The position numbers were made by a program, and so were the translations under genes. Below the pieces are notes generated by a model that was not told the origin of the DNA, ran no database searches, and saw only the letters and a program-made list of their open reading frames with translations. From the NCBI RefSeq assembly GCF_003579925.1, contig NZ_QUAL01000185.1:1-36893 (forward strand): a DNA stretch of 36,893 nt. Direction: 5' to 3'. This DNA is from Jiangella rhizosphaerae (GTDB lineage: Bacteria; Actinomycetota; Actinomycetes; Jiangellales; Jiangellaceae). Positions 6,487 to 14,400 of this stretch are shown piece by piece. Positions within the stretch are counted from its first letter, which is position 1; each line of letters begins with the position of its first letter.

Positions 6487-9246
6487 ATGAGTTCGCCGGC
6501 GGAACGCTACGCGGCAGCACAGCAGCGGCAACGCGATCCGTCCCCCCGGCTGCGGGAGTTCCAGGCCGGGTACGGGTTCGGGCTCGACGACTTCCAGCTG
6601 CGCGCCTGCCGCAGCGTCGAGGCCGGCCGAGGCGTGCTGGTGGCGGCGCCGACCGGGGCCGGCAAGACGCTGGTCGGCGAGTTCGCCGTGCACCTGGCCC
6701 TGGAAGAGGGCCGCAAGTGCTTCTACACGACGCCGATCAAGGCGCTGTCGAACCAGAAGTACCACGACCTCGTCGAACGCCACGGCGAGGACAAGGTCGG
6801 CCTGCTGACCGGCGACAACACCGTCAACGGCGAGGCGCCGGTGGTCGTCATGACCACCGAGGTGCTGCGGAACATGCTCTACGCCGGCTCGGCGACGCTG
6901 CACGGGCTGAGCTACGTCGTCATGGACGAGGTCCACTACCTCGCCGACCGGTTCCGCGGCGCCGTCTGGGAGGAAGTGATCATCAACCTCCCCGAGTCGG
7001 TGAGCGTCATCTCGCTGTCCGCGACGGTCTCCAACGCCGAGGAGTTCGGCGACTGGCTCACCACCGTCCGCGGCGACACCGACGTCGTCGTCGAGGAGAA
7101 GCGGCCGGTCCCGCTGTGGCAGCACGTCATGGTCGGGTCGCGGCTGTACGACCTGTTCGGGCAGGGCGAGGCCGACGGCGATGGCCGCCGGGTGGTCAGC
7201 CCCGAGCTGGTCCGGGCCGGCCGCGACGACGTCCGCGGCTCCCGGCCCGGCGGACGTGCGGGCCGCGGCGGGCGACCGCCACGCCGTCCGCGCGGCACGT
7301 ACACGCCGGGCCGGGTCGAGGTGCTCGAGAAACTCGACGCCGCCGGCCTGCTGCCCGCCATCGTGTTCGTGTTCAGCCGGGCCGGCTGCGAGGCCGCCGT
7401 GCAGCAGTGCCTGAGCGCCGGCGTGCGGCTGACGTCGCCGGACGAGCGGGTCGAGATCCGGGCGCTGATCGAGGAGCGCACCACGGGCATCCCCGAGGGC
7501 GACCTGCACGTGCTCGGCTACCACGAGTGGGCCGAGGGCCTGGAGCGCGGCATCGCGGCCCACCACGCGGGCATGCTGCCGACGTTCAAGGAGGTCGTCG
7601 AGGAGCTGTTCGTCCGCGGCCTGATCCGGGCCGTGTTCGCCACCGAGACGCTGGCGCTGGGCATCAACATGCCGGCCCGCACCGTCGTGCTCGAGCGGCT
7701 GGTCAAGTGGAACGGCGAGACCCACGCCGACGTCACGCCGGGGGAGTACACCCAGCTCACCGGGCGGGCCGGGCGGCGCGGCATCGACATCGAGGGGCAC
7801 GCCGTCGTGCTGTGGCAGCCCGGGTTCGATCCCACGGCCGTCGCCGGGCTGGCCTCGACCCGCACGTTCCCGCTGCGCTCGTCCTTCCGACCGTCCTACA
7901 ACATGGCCGTCAACCTGGTCGGGAGCGTCGGCCGCACACCGGCACGGGAGATCCTGGAGTCGTCGTTCGCCCAGTTCCAGGCCGACCGCGCCGTCGTCGG
8001 GCTGGCCCGCCAGCTGCGCCGCGCCGAAGAGGCGCTCGACGGCTACCGCGAGGCGATGACCTGCGACAAGGGCGACTTCGAGGAGTACGCGCGGCTGCGC
8101 CAGGCGATCAAGGACCGCGAGACCCAGCTGGCCCGCGAGGGCACGGCGCAGCGCCGGGCGGCGTCCGCGGCGGCGCTGGAGAAGCTACGCCCGGGTGACG
8201 TCATCCGGGTGCCGACGGGCAAGTTCGCCGGGCTGGCGGTCGTGCTCGACCCCGGCATGCCCGGTGGCAGCCCGCACGGCGGCGACGGCCCGCGCCCGAC
8301 GGTGCTGACCGAGGGCCGGCAGGTGCGCCGGCTGTCGCTGGTCGACTTCCCCAGCGCGGTCGAGCCGCTGGCGAAGCTGCGCATCCCGCGCTCGTTCAAC
8401 CCGCGGGTCCCGGCGTCGCGGCGCGACCTCGCGGCGTCGCTGCGGGCCAAGGCGCCCGACGACGGCGGCCGGCAGTACCACGGGCGGCGGCGCGGCCGGT
8501 CCGCCGCGGCCGACGACGAGGAACTGGCCCGGTTGCGGCGGCAGCTGCGCGACCACCCGTGCCACCGCTGCCCCGACCGCGAGGAGCACGCCCGCTGGGC
8601 CGAGCGCTGGCTGCGGCTCCGGCGCGAGGCCGACCAGCTGCAGCGCCGGGTCGAGTCGCGCACCAACACCGTCGCCCGGCAGTTCGACCGCGTCTGCCGG
8701 GTGCTGGAGGACCTCGAGTACCTGTCCGGCGACGAGGTCACGCCGTCCGGCCGGCGGCTGGCCCGCCTCTACGGCGAGCTCGACCTGCTGGCCGCCGAGT
8801 GCATCCGGCGCGACGTGTGGGCCGGGCTCGACCCCGCCGAGCTGGCCGCCGCCGTCGCCGCGCTCACGTACGAGTCGCGGCAGCCCGACGACGCCGTCCC
8901 GCCGCGGCTGCCGCCGGGCCGGGTCCGCGAGGTGCTGGCCGAGATGGTGCGGCTGTGGGGCGACCTCGACCACGTCGAGTCCACCCACCGGCTGGACTTC
9001 CTGCGCGAGCCCGACCTGGGATTCACCCACGCCGCCTGGCGCTGGGCCAGCGGCCACCAGCTCGACTCCGTCCTGCGCGACGCCGACCTTGCCGCCGGCG
9101 ACTTCGTCCGGGCCGTCCGGCAGCTGCTGGACCTCCTCGACCAGGTCGCCGACGCCGCGTCCGGCACGCCGCTGCGCGAGACCGCTCGCCTGGCGGCGGG
9201 GGCGCTGCGCCGCGGCGTGGTGGCGTACGCGACGCTGTCGGCCTGA
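6487..9246 (+). CDS. helY: HelY, Ski2/Mtr4-like DEVH-box helicase
   Basis: A 919-residue superfamily 2 helicase of the Ski2-like group, the actinobacterial HelY. Walker A is AAPTGAGKT at residues 53-61, the DEVH box is at 147-150, motif III is LSATVSN, and motif VI is QLTGRAGRRG. A variable, basic Gly/Arg-rich insert (near RPGGRAGRGGRPPRR) sits between the two RecA-like domains. The C-terminal half carries the ratchet and DSHCT-type helical domains, with a Cys pair in HPCHRCPDREEH that is also seen in relatives. Relatives act on RNA or structured nucleic acids; the cellular substrate of HelY is not settled. Position after tatC matches M. tuberculosis. Confidence 0.93.
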   Translation: MSSPAERYAAAQQRQRDPSPRLREFQAGYGFGLDDFQLRACRSVEAGRGVLVAAPTGAGKTLVGEFAVHLALEEGRKCFYTTPIKALSNQKYHDLVERHGEDKVGLLTGDNTVNGEAPVVVMTTEVLRNMLYAGSATLHGLSYVVMDEVHYLADRFRGAVWEEVIINLPESVSVISLSATVSNAEEFGDWLTTVRGDTDVVVEEKRPVPLWQHVMVGSRLYDLFGQGEADGDGRRVVSPELVRAGRDDVRGSRPGGRAGRGGRPPRRPRGTYTPGRVEVLEKLDAAGLLPAIVFVFSRAGCEAAVQQCLSAGVRLTSPDERVEIRALIEERTTGIPEGDLHVLGYHEWAEGLERGIAAHHAGMLPTFKEVVEELFVRGLIRAVFATETLALGINMPARTVVLERLVKWNGETHADVTPGEYTQLTGRAGRRGIDIEGHAVVLWQPGFDPTAVAGLASTRTFPLRSSFRPSYNMAVNLVGSVGRTPAREILESSFAQFQADRAVVGLARQLRRAEEALDGYREAMTCDKGDFEEYARLRQAIKDRETQLAREGTAQRRAASAAALEKLRPGDVIRVPTGKFAGLAVVLDPGMPGGSPHGGDGPRPTVLTEGRQVRRLSLVDFPSAVEPLAKLRIPRSFNPRVPASRRDLAASLRAKAPDDGGRQYHGRRRGRSAAADDEELARLRRQLRDHPCHRCPDREEHARWAERWLRLRREADQLQRRVESRTNTVARQFDRVCRVLEDLEYLSGDEVTPSGRRLARLYGELDLLAAECIRRDVWAGLDPAELAAAVAALTYESRQPDDAVPPRLPPGRVREVLAEMVRLWGDLDHVESTHRLDFLREPDLGFTHAAWRWASGHQLDSVLRDADLAAGDFVRAVRQLLDLLDQVADAASGTPLRETARLAAGALRRGVVAYATLSA

Positions 9247-9255
9247 GGAGACCGC

Positions 9256-10269
9256 GTGCGGCTGCTGGTGCTGGGTGGCTCGGGGTTCGTCGGACGGGCC
9301 GTCGTCGACGACGCGGTGGCGCGCGGCTGGACGGTGACGACGTTCAACCGCGGCCTGCGCGGCCTGCGCGGCGGCGCGCCGGTCGCCGGCGTCGAGACGC
9401 TGCACGGGGACCGGCTGGACCCGGCGTCGCTGTCGGTGCTGAGCGGCCGCGAGTGGGACGCCGTCGTCGACACCTGGTCGGGCATCCCACGGGCGGTCCG
9501 CGACAGCGCCCGCGTCCTACGCGGGCGCGTGGGGACGTATGCGTACGTGTCCAGCCGGTCGGTGTACGCGCCGCCGGTGCCGCCGGGCGCGGACGAGTCC
9601 GCGCCGGTGCTGCCGTCGTCGCCGGACGCCGAGGACGGCGATTACGGCGCGCAGAAGGCCGGCGGCGAGCTGGCCGCGCTCCAGGCGTTCGGCGACGACG
9701 CGCTGATCGCCCGCGCCGGGCTGATCCTCGGCCCATACGAGGACGTCGGCCGGCTGCCGTGGTGGCTGGCCCGGGCCGCGCGTGGGGGTCCGATGCTCGC
9801 GCCGGGGCCGTCCGCTCTGCCGATCCAGTACATCGATGCCCGCGACATCGCCGCCTGGCTGGTGTCGTGCGTCGCGGCCGGGACGGGCGGCGTCGTCAAC
9901 ACGGTCAGCCGCCCGGGCTACGCGACGATGGGATCGCTGCTGGACGCGGTGGTGACGGTGACGGGTGGGGCGGCGACGCTGCGCTGGGTGGACCCGGAGC
10001 CGATCCTGGCCGCCGGCGTCGTGCCGTGGAACGACCTGCCGGTGTGGATCCCGCCGGGGCACGAGTTCGAGACGCTCGGCCTGCACTCCGCCGACGCCTC
10101 CCGGGCCGAGGCGGCGGGGCTGCGGCCGCGGCCGATCGAGAACACCGTCGCCGACACCTGGGCGTGGCTGCGCTCGATCGGCGGGGTGGCGCCGCAGCGG
10201 CCCGACCGGCCGCCGGTCGGCCTCGATCCCGACGTCGAGGCCGCCATCCTCGCCACCCAACCACGTTGA
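9256..10269 (+). CDS. NAD-dependent epimerase/dehydratase family protein
   Basis: A 337-residue extended short-chain dehydrogenase. The N-terminal dinucleotide loop is LVLGGSGFVGRAVVDDA (GxxGxxG), and the catalytic pair is in YGAQKAGGE (YxxxK) with a Ser in SSRSVYAPP. The C-terminal part binds the substrate, which cannot be deduced. The GTG start lies 9 bases after the helY stop with GAGGAG just before it, so it is probably co-transcribed. The stop codon lies within the left arm of an inverted repeat. Confidence 0.88.
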   Translation: MRLLVLGGSGFVGRAVVDDAVARGWTVTTFNRGLRGLRGGAPVAGVETLHGDRLDPASLSVLSGREWDAVVDTWSGIPRAVRDSARVLRGRVGTYAYVSSRSVYAPPVPPGADESAPVLPSSPDAEDGDYGAQKAGGELAALQAFGDDALIARAGLILGPYEDVGRLPWWLARAARGGPMLAPGPSALPIQYIDARDIAAWLVSCVAAGTGGVVNTVSRPGYATMGSLLDAVVTVTGGAATLRWVDPEPILAAGVVPWNDLPVWIPPGHEFETLGLHSADASRAEAAGLRPRPIENTVADTWAWLRSIGGVAPQRPDRPPVGLDPDVEAAILATQPR

Positions 10270-10336
10270 TCTTGGAGTTGTTCGGCCATCTATCGGACAT
10301 ATCGCCCGGTATTCGCCGAGCAACTCCAAGATCAAC
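10265..10336. repeat. Inverted repeat, 21-base arms, 30-base loop
   Basis: The left arm (10265-10285) begins GTTGATCTTGGAGTTG and the right arm (10316-10336) is its reverse complement with one mismatch. The left arm overlaps the epimerase TGA. GTTGATCTTGGAGTTG-type palindromes recur in actinobacterial genomes to my recollection, which suggests a dispersed repeat. Placed between convergent genes it may also act as a bidirectional terminator. Confidence 0.7.
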
Positions 10337-10504
10337 TTCTGAGCGGGTCGCGCTCGCTCTGGCGTCAGCTCGTCGCGTCGGCCGAGCCAGCCGCCCTCGC
10401 CCAGGAGGCCGGCGGTCTCGGCACGCGTGGCGCCGTCGAGAAGGCCGCAGCTGACGACCCGGTTCGCCAGCTCCGAGCGCCGCTCATGCGGACGCTGGGC
10501 GACC
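10336..10504 (-). pseudogene. Probable gene remnant cut by the inverted repeat
   Basis: The minus strand reads open through this stretch with strong G/C at third positions, giving ERRSELANRVVSCGLLDG, then ATRAETAGLLGEGGWLGRR and DELTPERARPAQ. There is no start codon in frame after the exonuclease stop, and the frame runs straight into the inverted repeat. The opposite strand has the typical antisense codon pattern. I read it as the internal piece of a lost gene. I do not recognise the family with any certainty. Confidence 0.3.
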
Positions 10505-11428
10505 TCAGGCCGGGGCCGGGCTGAACGCGTTGAGCACGCGGTTCAGCGAGGAGTCCAGGCCCCACCGGTTGGCCAGCTCGACCAGCGCCTCAGGGTCGGC
10601 CGGCGCCGTGGGCAGCGTGTCGTCGTAGTCGGGCAGTGGCACGTCGTGGCGCACCTTGACGACGTCGGGGGCGACGAGGAGATACTCGCGCGCGTCGGCG
10701 ATCTTGCGGCGCAGCGTGGGCGACAGGTCCGCCGCCGGGTCGTCGACGGCCGCCAGCAGCCCGTCGATGCTGCCGAACCGGGTGATCAGCGTGCCGGCGG
10801 TCTTGTCGCCCACGCCGGCGACGCCGGGCAGGCCGTCGCTGGGGTCGCCCCGCAGCGTCGCGAAGTCGGCGTACGAGCGGCCCGGGATGCCGTACTTCGT
10901 GGCGACCATGGTCTCGTCGACCACCTCGTGCCGGCCGACGCCGCGGGCGGTGTAGAGGATGCGCACACCCCGGGAGTCGTCGACCAGCTGGAACAGGTCG
11001 CGGTCGCCGGTGACGACGTCGACGGGGCCGGGGTCCCTGGTCGCGAGCGTGCCGATGACGTCGTCGGCCTCGAAGCCGGGCACCCCGATGTGCGCGATGC
11101 CCAGCGCCGTCAGCACCTCGAGGATGACCGGGATCTGCGCCTCCAGCGCCGCCGGGACCTCCTCGATGTTGCGGGCGGCGTTGGCCAGCCGGTGCGCCTT
11201 GTACGACGGCAGCAGCGCGACCCTGAACGCCGGGCGCCAGTCGGCGTCGAGGCAGGCCACCAGCCGGGCCGGCCGGCGGTCGGTGGTCAGCCGGGCGATG
11301 AAGTCGAGCAGCCCGCGCACCGCGTTCACCGGTGTGCCGTCGGGGGCCTTGATGGACTCGGGCACCCCGAAGAAGGCACGGAAGTACAGCGAGGCGGTGT
11401 CGAGGAGCATCAGACGGTTCTCCGGCAT
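10505..11428 (-). CDS. 5'-3' exonuclease (FEN/PIN-like, pol I N-terminal type)
   Basis: A 307-residue stand-alone homologue of the 5'-nuclease domain of DNA polymerase I. Metal ligands are visible in MLLDTASLYFRAFFG (first Asp), VACLDADWRP, GFEADDVIGTLA and VTGDRDLFQLV, and the helix-hairpin-helix is LPGVAGVGDKTAGTLI. Such enzymes remove 5' flaps and RNA primers. The same gene lies near helY in M. tuberculosis (Rv2090). The ATG is at 11428; a TAGGCT -10 box seven bases upstream suggests a leaderless transcript. Confidence 0.92.
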   Translation of the reverse strand: MPENRLMLLDTASLYFRAFFGVPESIKAPDGTPVNAVRGLLDFIARLTTDRRPARLVACLDADWRPAFRVALLPSYKAHRLANAARNIEEVPAALEAQIPVILEVLTALGIAHIGVPGFEADDVIGTLATRDPGPVDVVTGDRDLFQLVDDSRGVRILYTARGVGRHEVVDETMVATKYGIPGRSYADFATLRGDPSDGLPGVAGVGDKTAGTLITRFGSIDGLLAAVDDPAADLSPTLRRKIADAREYLLVAPDVVKVRHDVPLPDYDDTLPTAPADPEALVELANRWGLDSSLNRVLNAFSPAPA

Positions 11429-11435
11429 GGCGGTC

Positions 11436-11441
11436 AGCCTA
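11436..11441 (-). promoter_or_regulatory. Candidate leaderless promoter for the exonuclease gene
   Basis: On the minus strand TAGGCT (TAnnnT) ends seven bases before the ATG at 11428. No ribosome site stands between them. The upstream sortase gene, same strand, ends at 11453, so this box lies in the 24-base gap. Confidence 0.4.
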
Positions 11442-11452
11442 GCGGGCGGCCG

Positions 11453-12160
11453 TCAACCACTCGGGCCGCTGATCAGTGTGCCGGTGGCGTACATGCGGTG
11501 CGATGAGCCGAACCGCGGCCAGCACGTGGTGAGCGTGATGCGCTGCTCGGTCGGCTCGGTGTCGCGCGGCTCTCCGGGCACGGGGTCGACCACCCACACG
11601 TCGGAGATGTCGATGCGGTTGCCGTCGCTGTCGCCGTCGGGGGCGTCGTCGAGCTGGTAGACGTACGTGCCGTCGGCCATCTCGATCTCGATCGTGTCGC
11701 CGACCCGCAGCTGCGGGAAGTCGGCGAACGGCTCGGCGTGCCCGGAGCGGTGCGCGGCGATGCCGACGTTGCCCAGCTCGCCGGGGTCGGCCGTGTTCGG
11801 GTAGTGGCCGGGGCCGCGCGCGAGGTCGTCGGGCTGCACGCCCTGGACGATGGTGAACTCCCAGTCGTCGCCGAAGCGGGGGATGCGCAGGATGCCGTAC
11901 GCGTCGCCCTCGGCCAGCGCGTCGGGGTCGGGTGCCGGCGCGCCCTGCTCGACCTGCCCCCACTGGGCCCCGAGCTCGTCCTCGAGCGCGTCCTGCGCGC
12001 GGGCGGTCTGCAGGCCGGTGCCCCAGAGGATGTAGACGACGAAGAGCAGGACCAGCGCTCCCGCGGTGAGGAGGAGCTCGCCGATGCCCCCGATGACGAC
12101 GGCCCAGGCGCTGCGGCGCGGGCGAGTGCTGACGCGCTGCTGCTGCGCGTGTCGTGGCAT
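11453..12160 (-). CDS. srtE: Class E sortase
   Basis: A membrane transpeptidase that joins C-terminal sorting signals to the cell wall. The 235-residue product has a cytoplasmic Arg-rich tail, one membrane helix (GELLLTAGALVLLFVVYILW) and an extracellular sortase domain. Catalytic His lies in GIAAHRSGHAEPF, Cys in ITLTTCWPRFG, and Arg in WPRF or SSHRMYATG. The TLTTC motif and N-terminal helix fit class E, whose members in Streptomyces prefer LAxTG signals. I chose ATG at 12160 because TAGGGT ends seven bases before it; GTG at 12166 is possible. The LAQTG microprotein at 19775 is a candidate substrate. Confidence 0.9.
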   Translation of the reverse strand: MPRHAQQQRVSTRPRRSAWAVVIGGIGELLLTAGALVLLFVVYILWGTGLQTARAQDALEDELGAQWGQVEQGAPAPDPDALAEGDAYGILRIPRFGDDWEFTIVQGVQPDDLARGPGHYPNTADPGELGNVGIAAHRSGHAEPFADFPQLRVGDTIEIEMADGTYVYQLDDAPDGDSDGNRIDISDVWVVDPVPGEPRDTEPTEQRITLTTCWPRFGSSHRMYATGTLISGPSG

Positions 12161-12167
12161 ACCCACG

Positions 12168-12191
12168 ACCCTAATAGGTCGCGGCTAGAGT
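12168..12191. promoter_or_regulatory. Divergent leaderless promoters for sortase and GOLPH3-like gene
   Basis: On the minus strand TAGGGT (12168-12173) ends seven bases before the sortase ATG. On the plus strand TAGAGT (12186-12191) ends seven bases before the GTG at 12199. Both fit TAnnnT with leaderless spacing, and neither gene has a Shine-Dalgarno. Confidence 0.5.
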
Positions 12192-12198
12192 CGACATC

Positions 12199-12876
12199 GT
12201 GTTGATCGCCGAGGACCTGCTGCTGCTCGCCTACGACGACGAATCCGGCAAACCCGGTATCGACTCGACCAGGCTGGAGTACGGCCTGGCCGGCGCGCTG
12301 CTGCTCGAGCTGTCGCTGTTGGGGAAGGTGGCGGTCGCCGGAGAGGGCGAGGCCGTGAAGCGCGACCGGCTCGTCGTGCGCGACACCAGCCCGGTCGGCG
12401 ACGACGTCCTCGACCGTGCCCTGGCCGAGCTCGCCGACGACGAGGGCAAGAAGCCGAAGAACGTGCTCGGATCGCTGCGCAAGGGCGTGCGCGACCTTCT
12501 GCTGCGCCGCCTGGCCGAGCGGGGACTGCTGCGCGAGGAGTCCGGCACCCTGCTCGGCATCTTCCCGATCACCCGCTGGCCGGCCGCCGACGCGTCGCAC
12601 GAGGCCGCCGTCCGGCAGCGGCTTCAGGACGTGCTGGTCACCGGCCTGGAGCCCGACCCGCGCACGGCGGCGCTGGTGTCGTTGCTGCTGGCCGTCGACG
12701 GCCTGCGCAAGGCCGTCCCGTCCGACGATCGCCGGGCCGTGAAGCGCCGGGCCAAGGAGATCTCCGAGGGTGCCTGGGCCGCCGACGCGGTCAAGAAGGC
12801 GGTCCAGGAGGTCCAGGCCGCGGTGACGGCGGCCATCGTGGGTGCCGGCGCGGCCGCGGCGGCCGGCGGCAGCTGA
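12199..12876 (+). CDS. GOLPH3/VPS74 (GPP34) family protein
   Basis: A 225-residue protein of the GPP34 family. The opening LIAEDLLLLAYDDESGKPG is the family signature, followed by YGLAGALLLELSLLGKVAV and the phosphoinositide-pocket region around LGIFPITRWPA. In eukaryotes GOLPH3 ties Golgi glycosyltransferases to lipid. Bacterial members are common in actinobacteria, but their role is not established. The C-terminus is Ala/Gly-rich. GTG start is supported by the leaderless -10 box. The peptidase gene follows after 34 bases. Confidence 0.9.
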   Translation: MLIAEDLLLLAYDDESGKPGIDSTRLEYGLAGALLLELSLLGKVAVAGEGEAVKRDRLVVRDTSPVGDDVLDRALAELADDEGKKPKNVLGSLRKGVRDLLLRRLAERGLLREESGTLLGIFPITRWPAADASHEAAVRQRLQDVLVTGLEPDPRTAALVSLLLAVDGLRKAVPSDDRRAVKRRAKEISEGAWAADAVKKAVQEVQAAVTAAIVGAGAAAAAGGS

Positions 12877-12910
12877 CAGCGGCCGGCGGGCCGTGTGGCA
12901 GAGTTCACGC

Positions 12911-14017
12911 GTGACCGCCGACCTCGACGACCGCCTGGTCCGGGCCCGCGCCGCCGCTGCCGCCGTGGGCCTCGACGCCCTGCTCATCACCCCTGGTGCC
13001 GGCCTGCGCTACCTCACCGGCTACGACGCCAAGCCGCTCGAGCGGCTCACCTGCCTGGTGCTGCCGGTCGACGGGACGGCGACGCTGCTGGTGCCCGCGC
13101 TGGAGGAGCCCGCGGCGCTGGCGTCCGGTGCCGGCGAGCTGGCGCTGGAGGTGCGGTCGTGGCAGGAGACCGACGACGCCGTCGCGCTGGCCGCCGGGCT
13201 GCTGCCCGGCGCGCGCCGGGTCGGCCTGGACGACCAGATGTGGGCCGAGAAGGCGCTGCGGTTCCGGGCCGCGATGCCCGGCGCCGAGCAGGTCGCTGCC
13301 GGAGCCGTGCTGTCGGAGCTGCGCATGCGCAAGTCCGCGGCCGAGGTCGCGCTGCTGCGCGACGCCGCGGCGGCCATCGACCGCGTGCATGCCCGCATGG
13401 GCGAGTGGCTGCGGGCAGGCCGCACGGAGGCCGAGGTGGGTCGCGACATCGCGGCGGCGATCCTCGCCGAGGGTCACGTGAGCGTCGACTTCGTCATCGT
13501 CGCCTCCGGCCCCAACGGCGCCAGCCCGCACCACGAGACCAGCGACCGCGTCATCGCGGCCGGCGATCCCGTCGTCGTCGACATCGGCGGCACGACGGCG
13601 GCCGGATACTGCTCCGACTGCACGCGCACGTATGCCGTCGGCGAGCCGCCGGAGGAGTACCGGACGGCGTACGAGTCGCTGCGGCGCGCCCAGGAGGCCG
13701 CGGTCGCGCACGTCCGGCCGGGCGTCACCGCCGAGTCGGTCGACGCGGCGGCGCGGGACGTGCTCACCGAGGCGGGGCTGGGGGAGTACTTCATCCACCG
13801 CACCGGTCACGGCATCGGGCTGGAGACGCACGAGGACCCGTACATCGTCGCCGGCAACACCCTGCCGCTGGAGCCGGGCATGGCGTTCTCCGTCGAGCCG
13901 GGGTTCTACCTGGCCGGGCGGTACGGCGCGCGCATCGAGGACATCGTGGTGGCGACGGAGGACGGCGTCGAGGCGCTCAACCGGCGGCCGCACGAGCTGG
14001 TGATCCTGGATACGTGA
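12911..14017 (+). CDS. Xaa-Pro peptidase (M24 family)
   Basis: A cytosolic metallopeptidase of 368 residues from the GTG at 12911. The N-terminal creatinase-like domain (LLITPGAGLRYLTGYDAKP) precedes the pita-bread catalytic domain. Metal ligands are all visible: Asp in VVVDIGGTT, Asp in CSDCTRTYAVG, His in HRTGHGIGLETHE, Glu in FSVEPGFYL and Glu in ARIEDIVVAT. It cleaves N-terminal residues before proline. M. tuberculosis PepE (Rv2089c) holds the same place near helY. An in-frame start further up (12842) would only add low-complexity residues from the end of the previous gene. Confidence 0.92.
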   Translation: MTADLDDRLVRARAAAAAVGLDALLITPGAGLRYLTGYDAKPLERLTCLVLPVDGTATLLVPALEEPAALASGAGELALEVRSWQETDDAVALAAGLLPGARRVGLDDQMWAEKALRFRAAMPGAEQVAAGAVLSELRMRKSAAEVALLRDAAAAIDRVHARMGEWLRAGRTEAEVGRDIAAAILAEGHVSVDFVIVASGPNGASPHHETSDRVIAAGDPVVVDIGGTTAAGYCSDCTRTYAVGEPPEEYRTAYESLRRAQEAAVAHVRPGVTAESVDAAARDVLTEAGLGEYFIHRTGHGIGLETHEDPYIVAGNTLPLEPGMAFSVEPGFYLAGRYGARIEDIVVATEDGVEALNRRPHELVILDT

Positions 14018-14097
14018 CATTGCGGACATGACGCCGAAATCGTTCCGCGCGAGCGTGTCAGTGCACCTCCACCGTCCTGACACCTTCGAGGAGCGAC

Positions 14098-14400
14098 ATG
14101 GCGCCCACTCCACCCACCGATGCCGAGCTCGACGTCATGATCCGGGCCCGGCTCGCGGCCGTCGGCATCGACCTGGACCAACTGCCGCCGGGCACGGCCG
14201 CTGACCCGGAGACCGGCGCACCCGGCCAGGCCGCCGTCCTGGCCTCGTTGCGCTCGTTCGCGCGGTCGTCGCTGGCCGAGATCAGCGCCTGGGTGCCGCC
14301 GGCACCGGCCGGCACGCCCGCCGCGCAGGCCGTCGAGCTGTCGCAGCAGGCCGCGCCGATGCTGTACCCGTCCATCAGCTCCGCGTGGAGGGAAGCGTGA
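14098..14400 (+). CDS. Small unknown protein translationally coupled to amidase
   Basis: A 100-residue frame with GAGGAG six bases before its ATG. The protein is acidic and Pro/Ala-rich, starting PTPPTDAELDVMIRARLAAVGID and ending LYPSISSAWREA. It has no signal peptide or membrane helix. Its stop overlaps the amidase GTG in GTGA, a sign of fixed partnership. I do not recognise the family. It might be a cytosolic chaperone that holds the amidase before Tat export or an accessory subunit; both are inference from the overlap only. Confidence 0.75.
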   Translation: MAPTPPTDAELDVMIRARLAAVGIDLDQLPPGTAADPETGAPGQAAVLASLRSFARSSLAEISAWVPPAPAGTPAAQAVELSQQAAPMLYPSISSAWREA

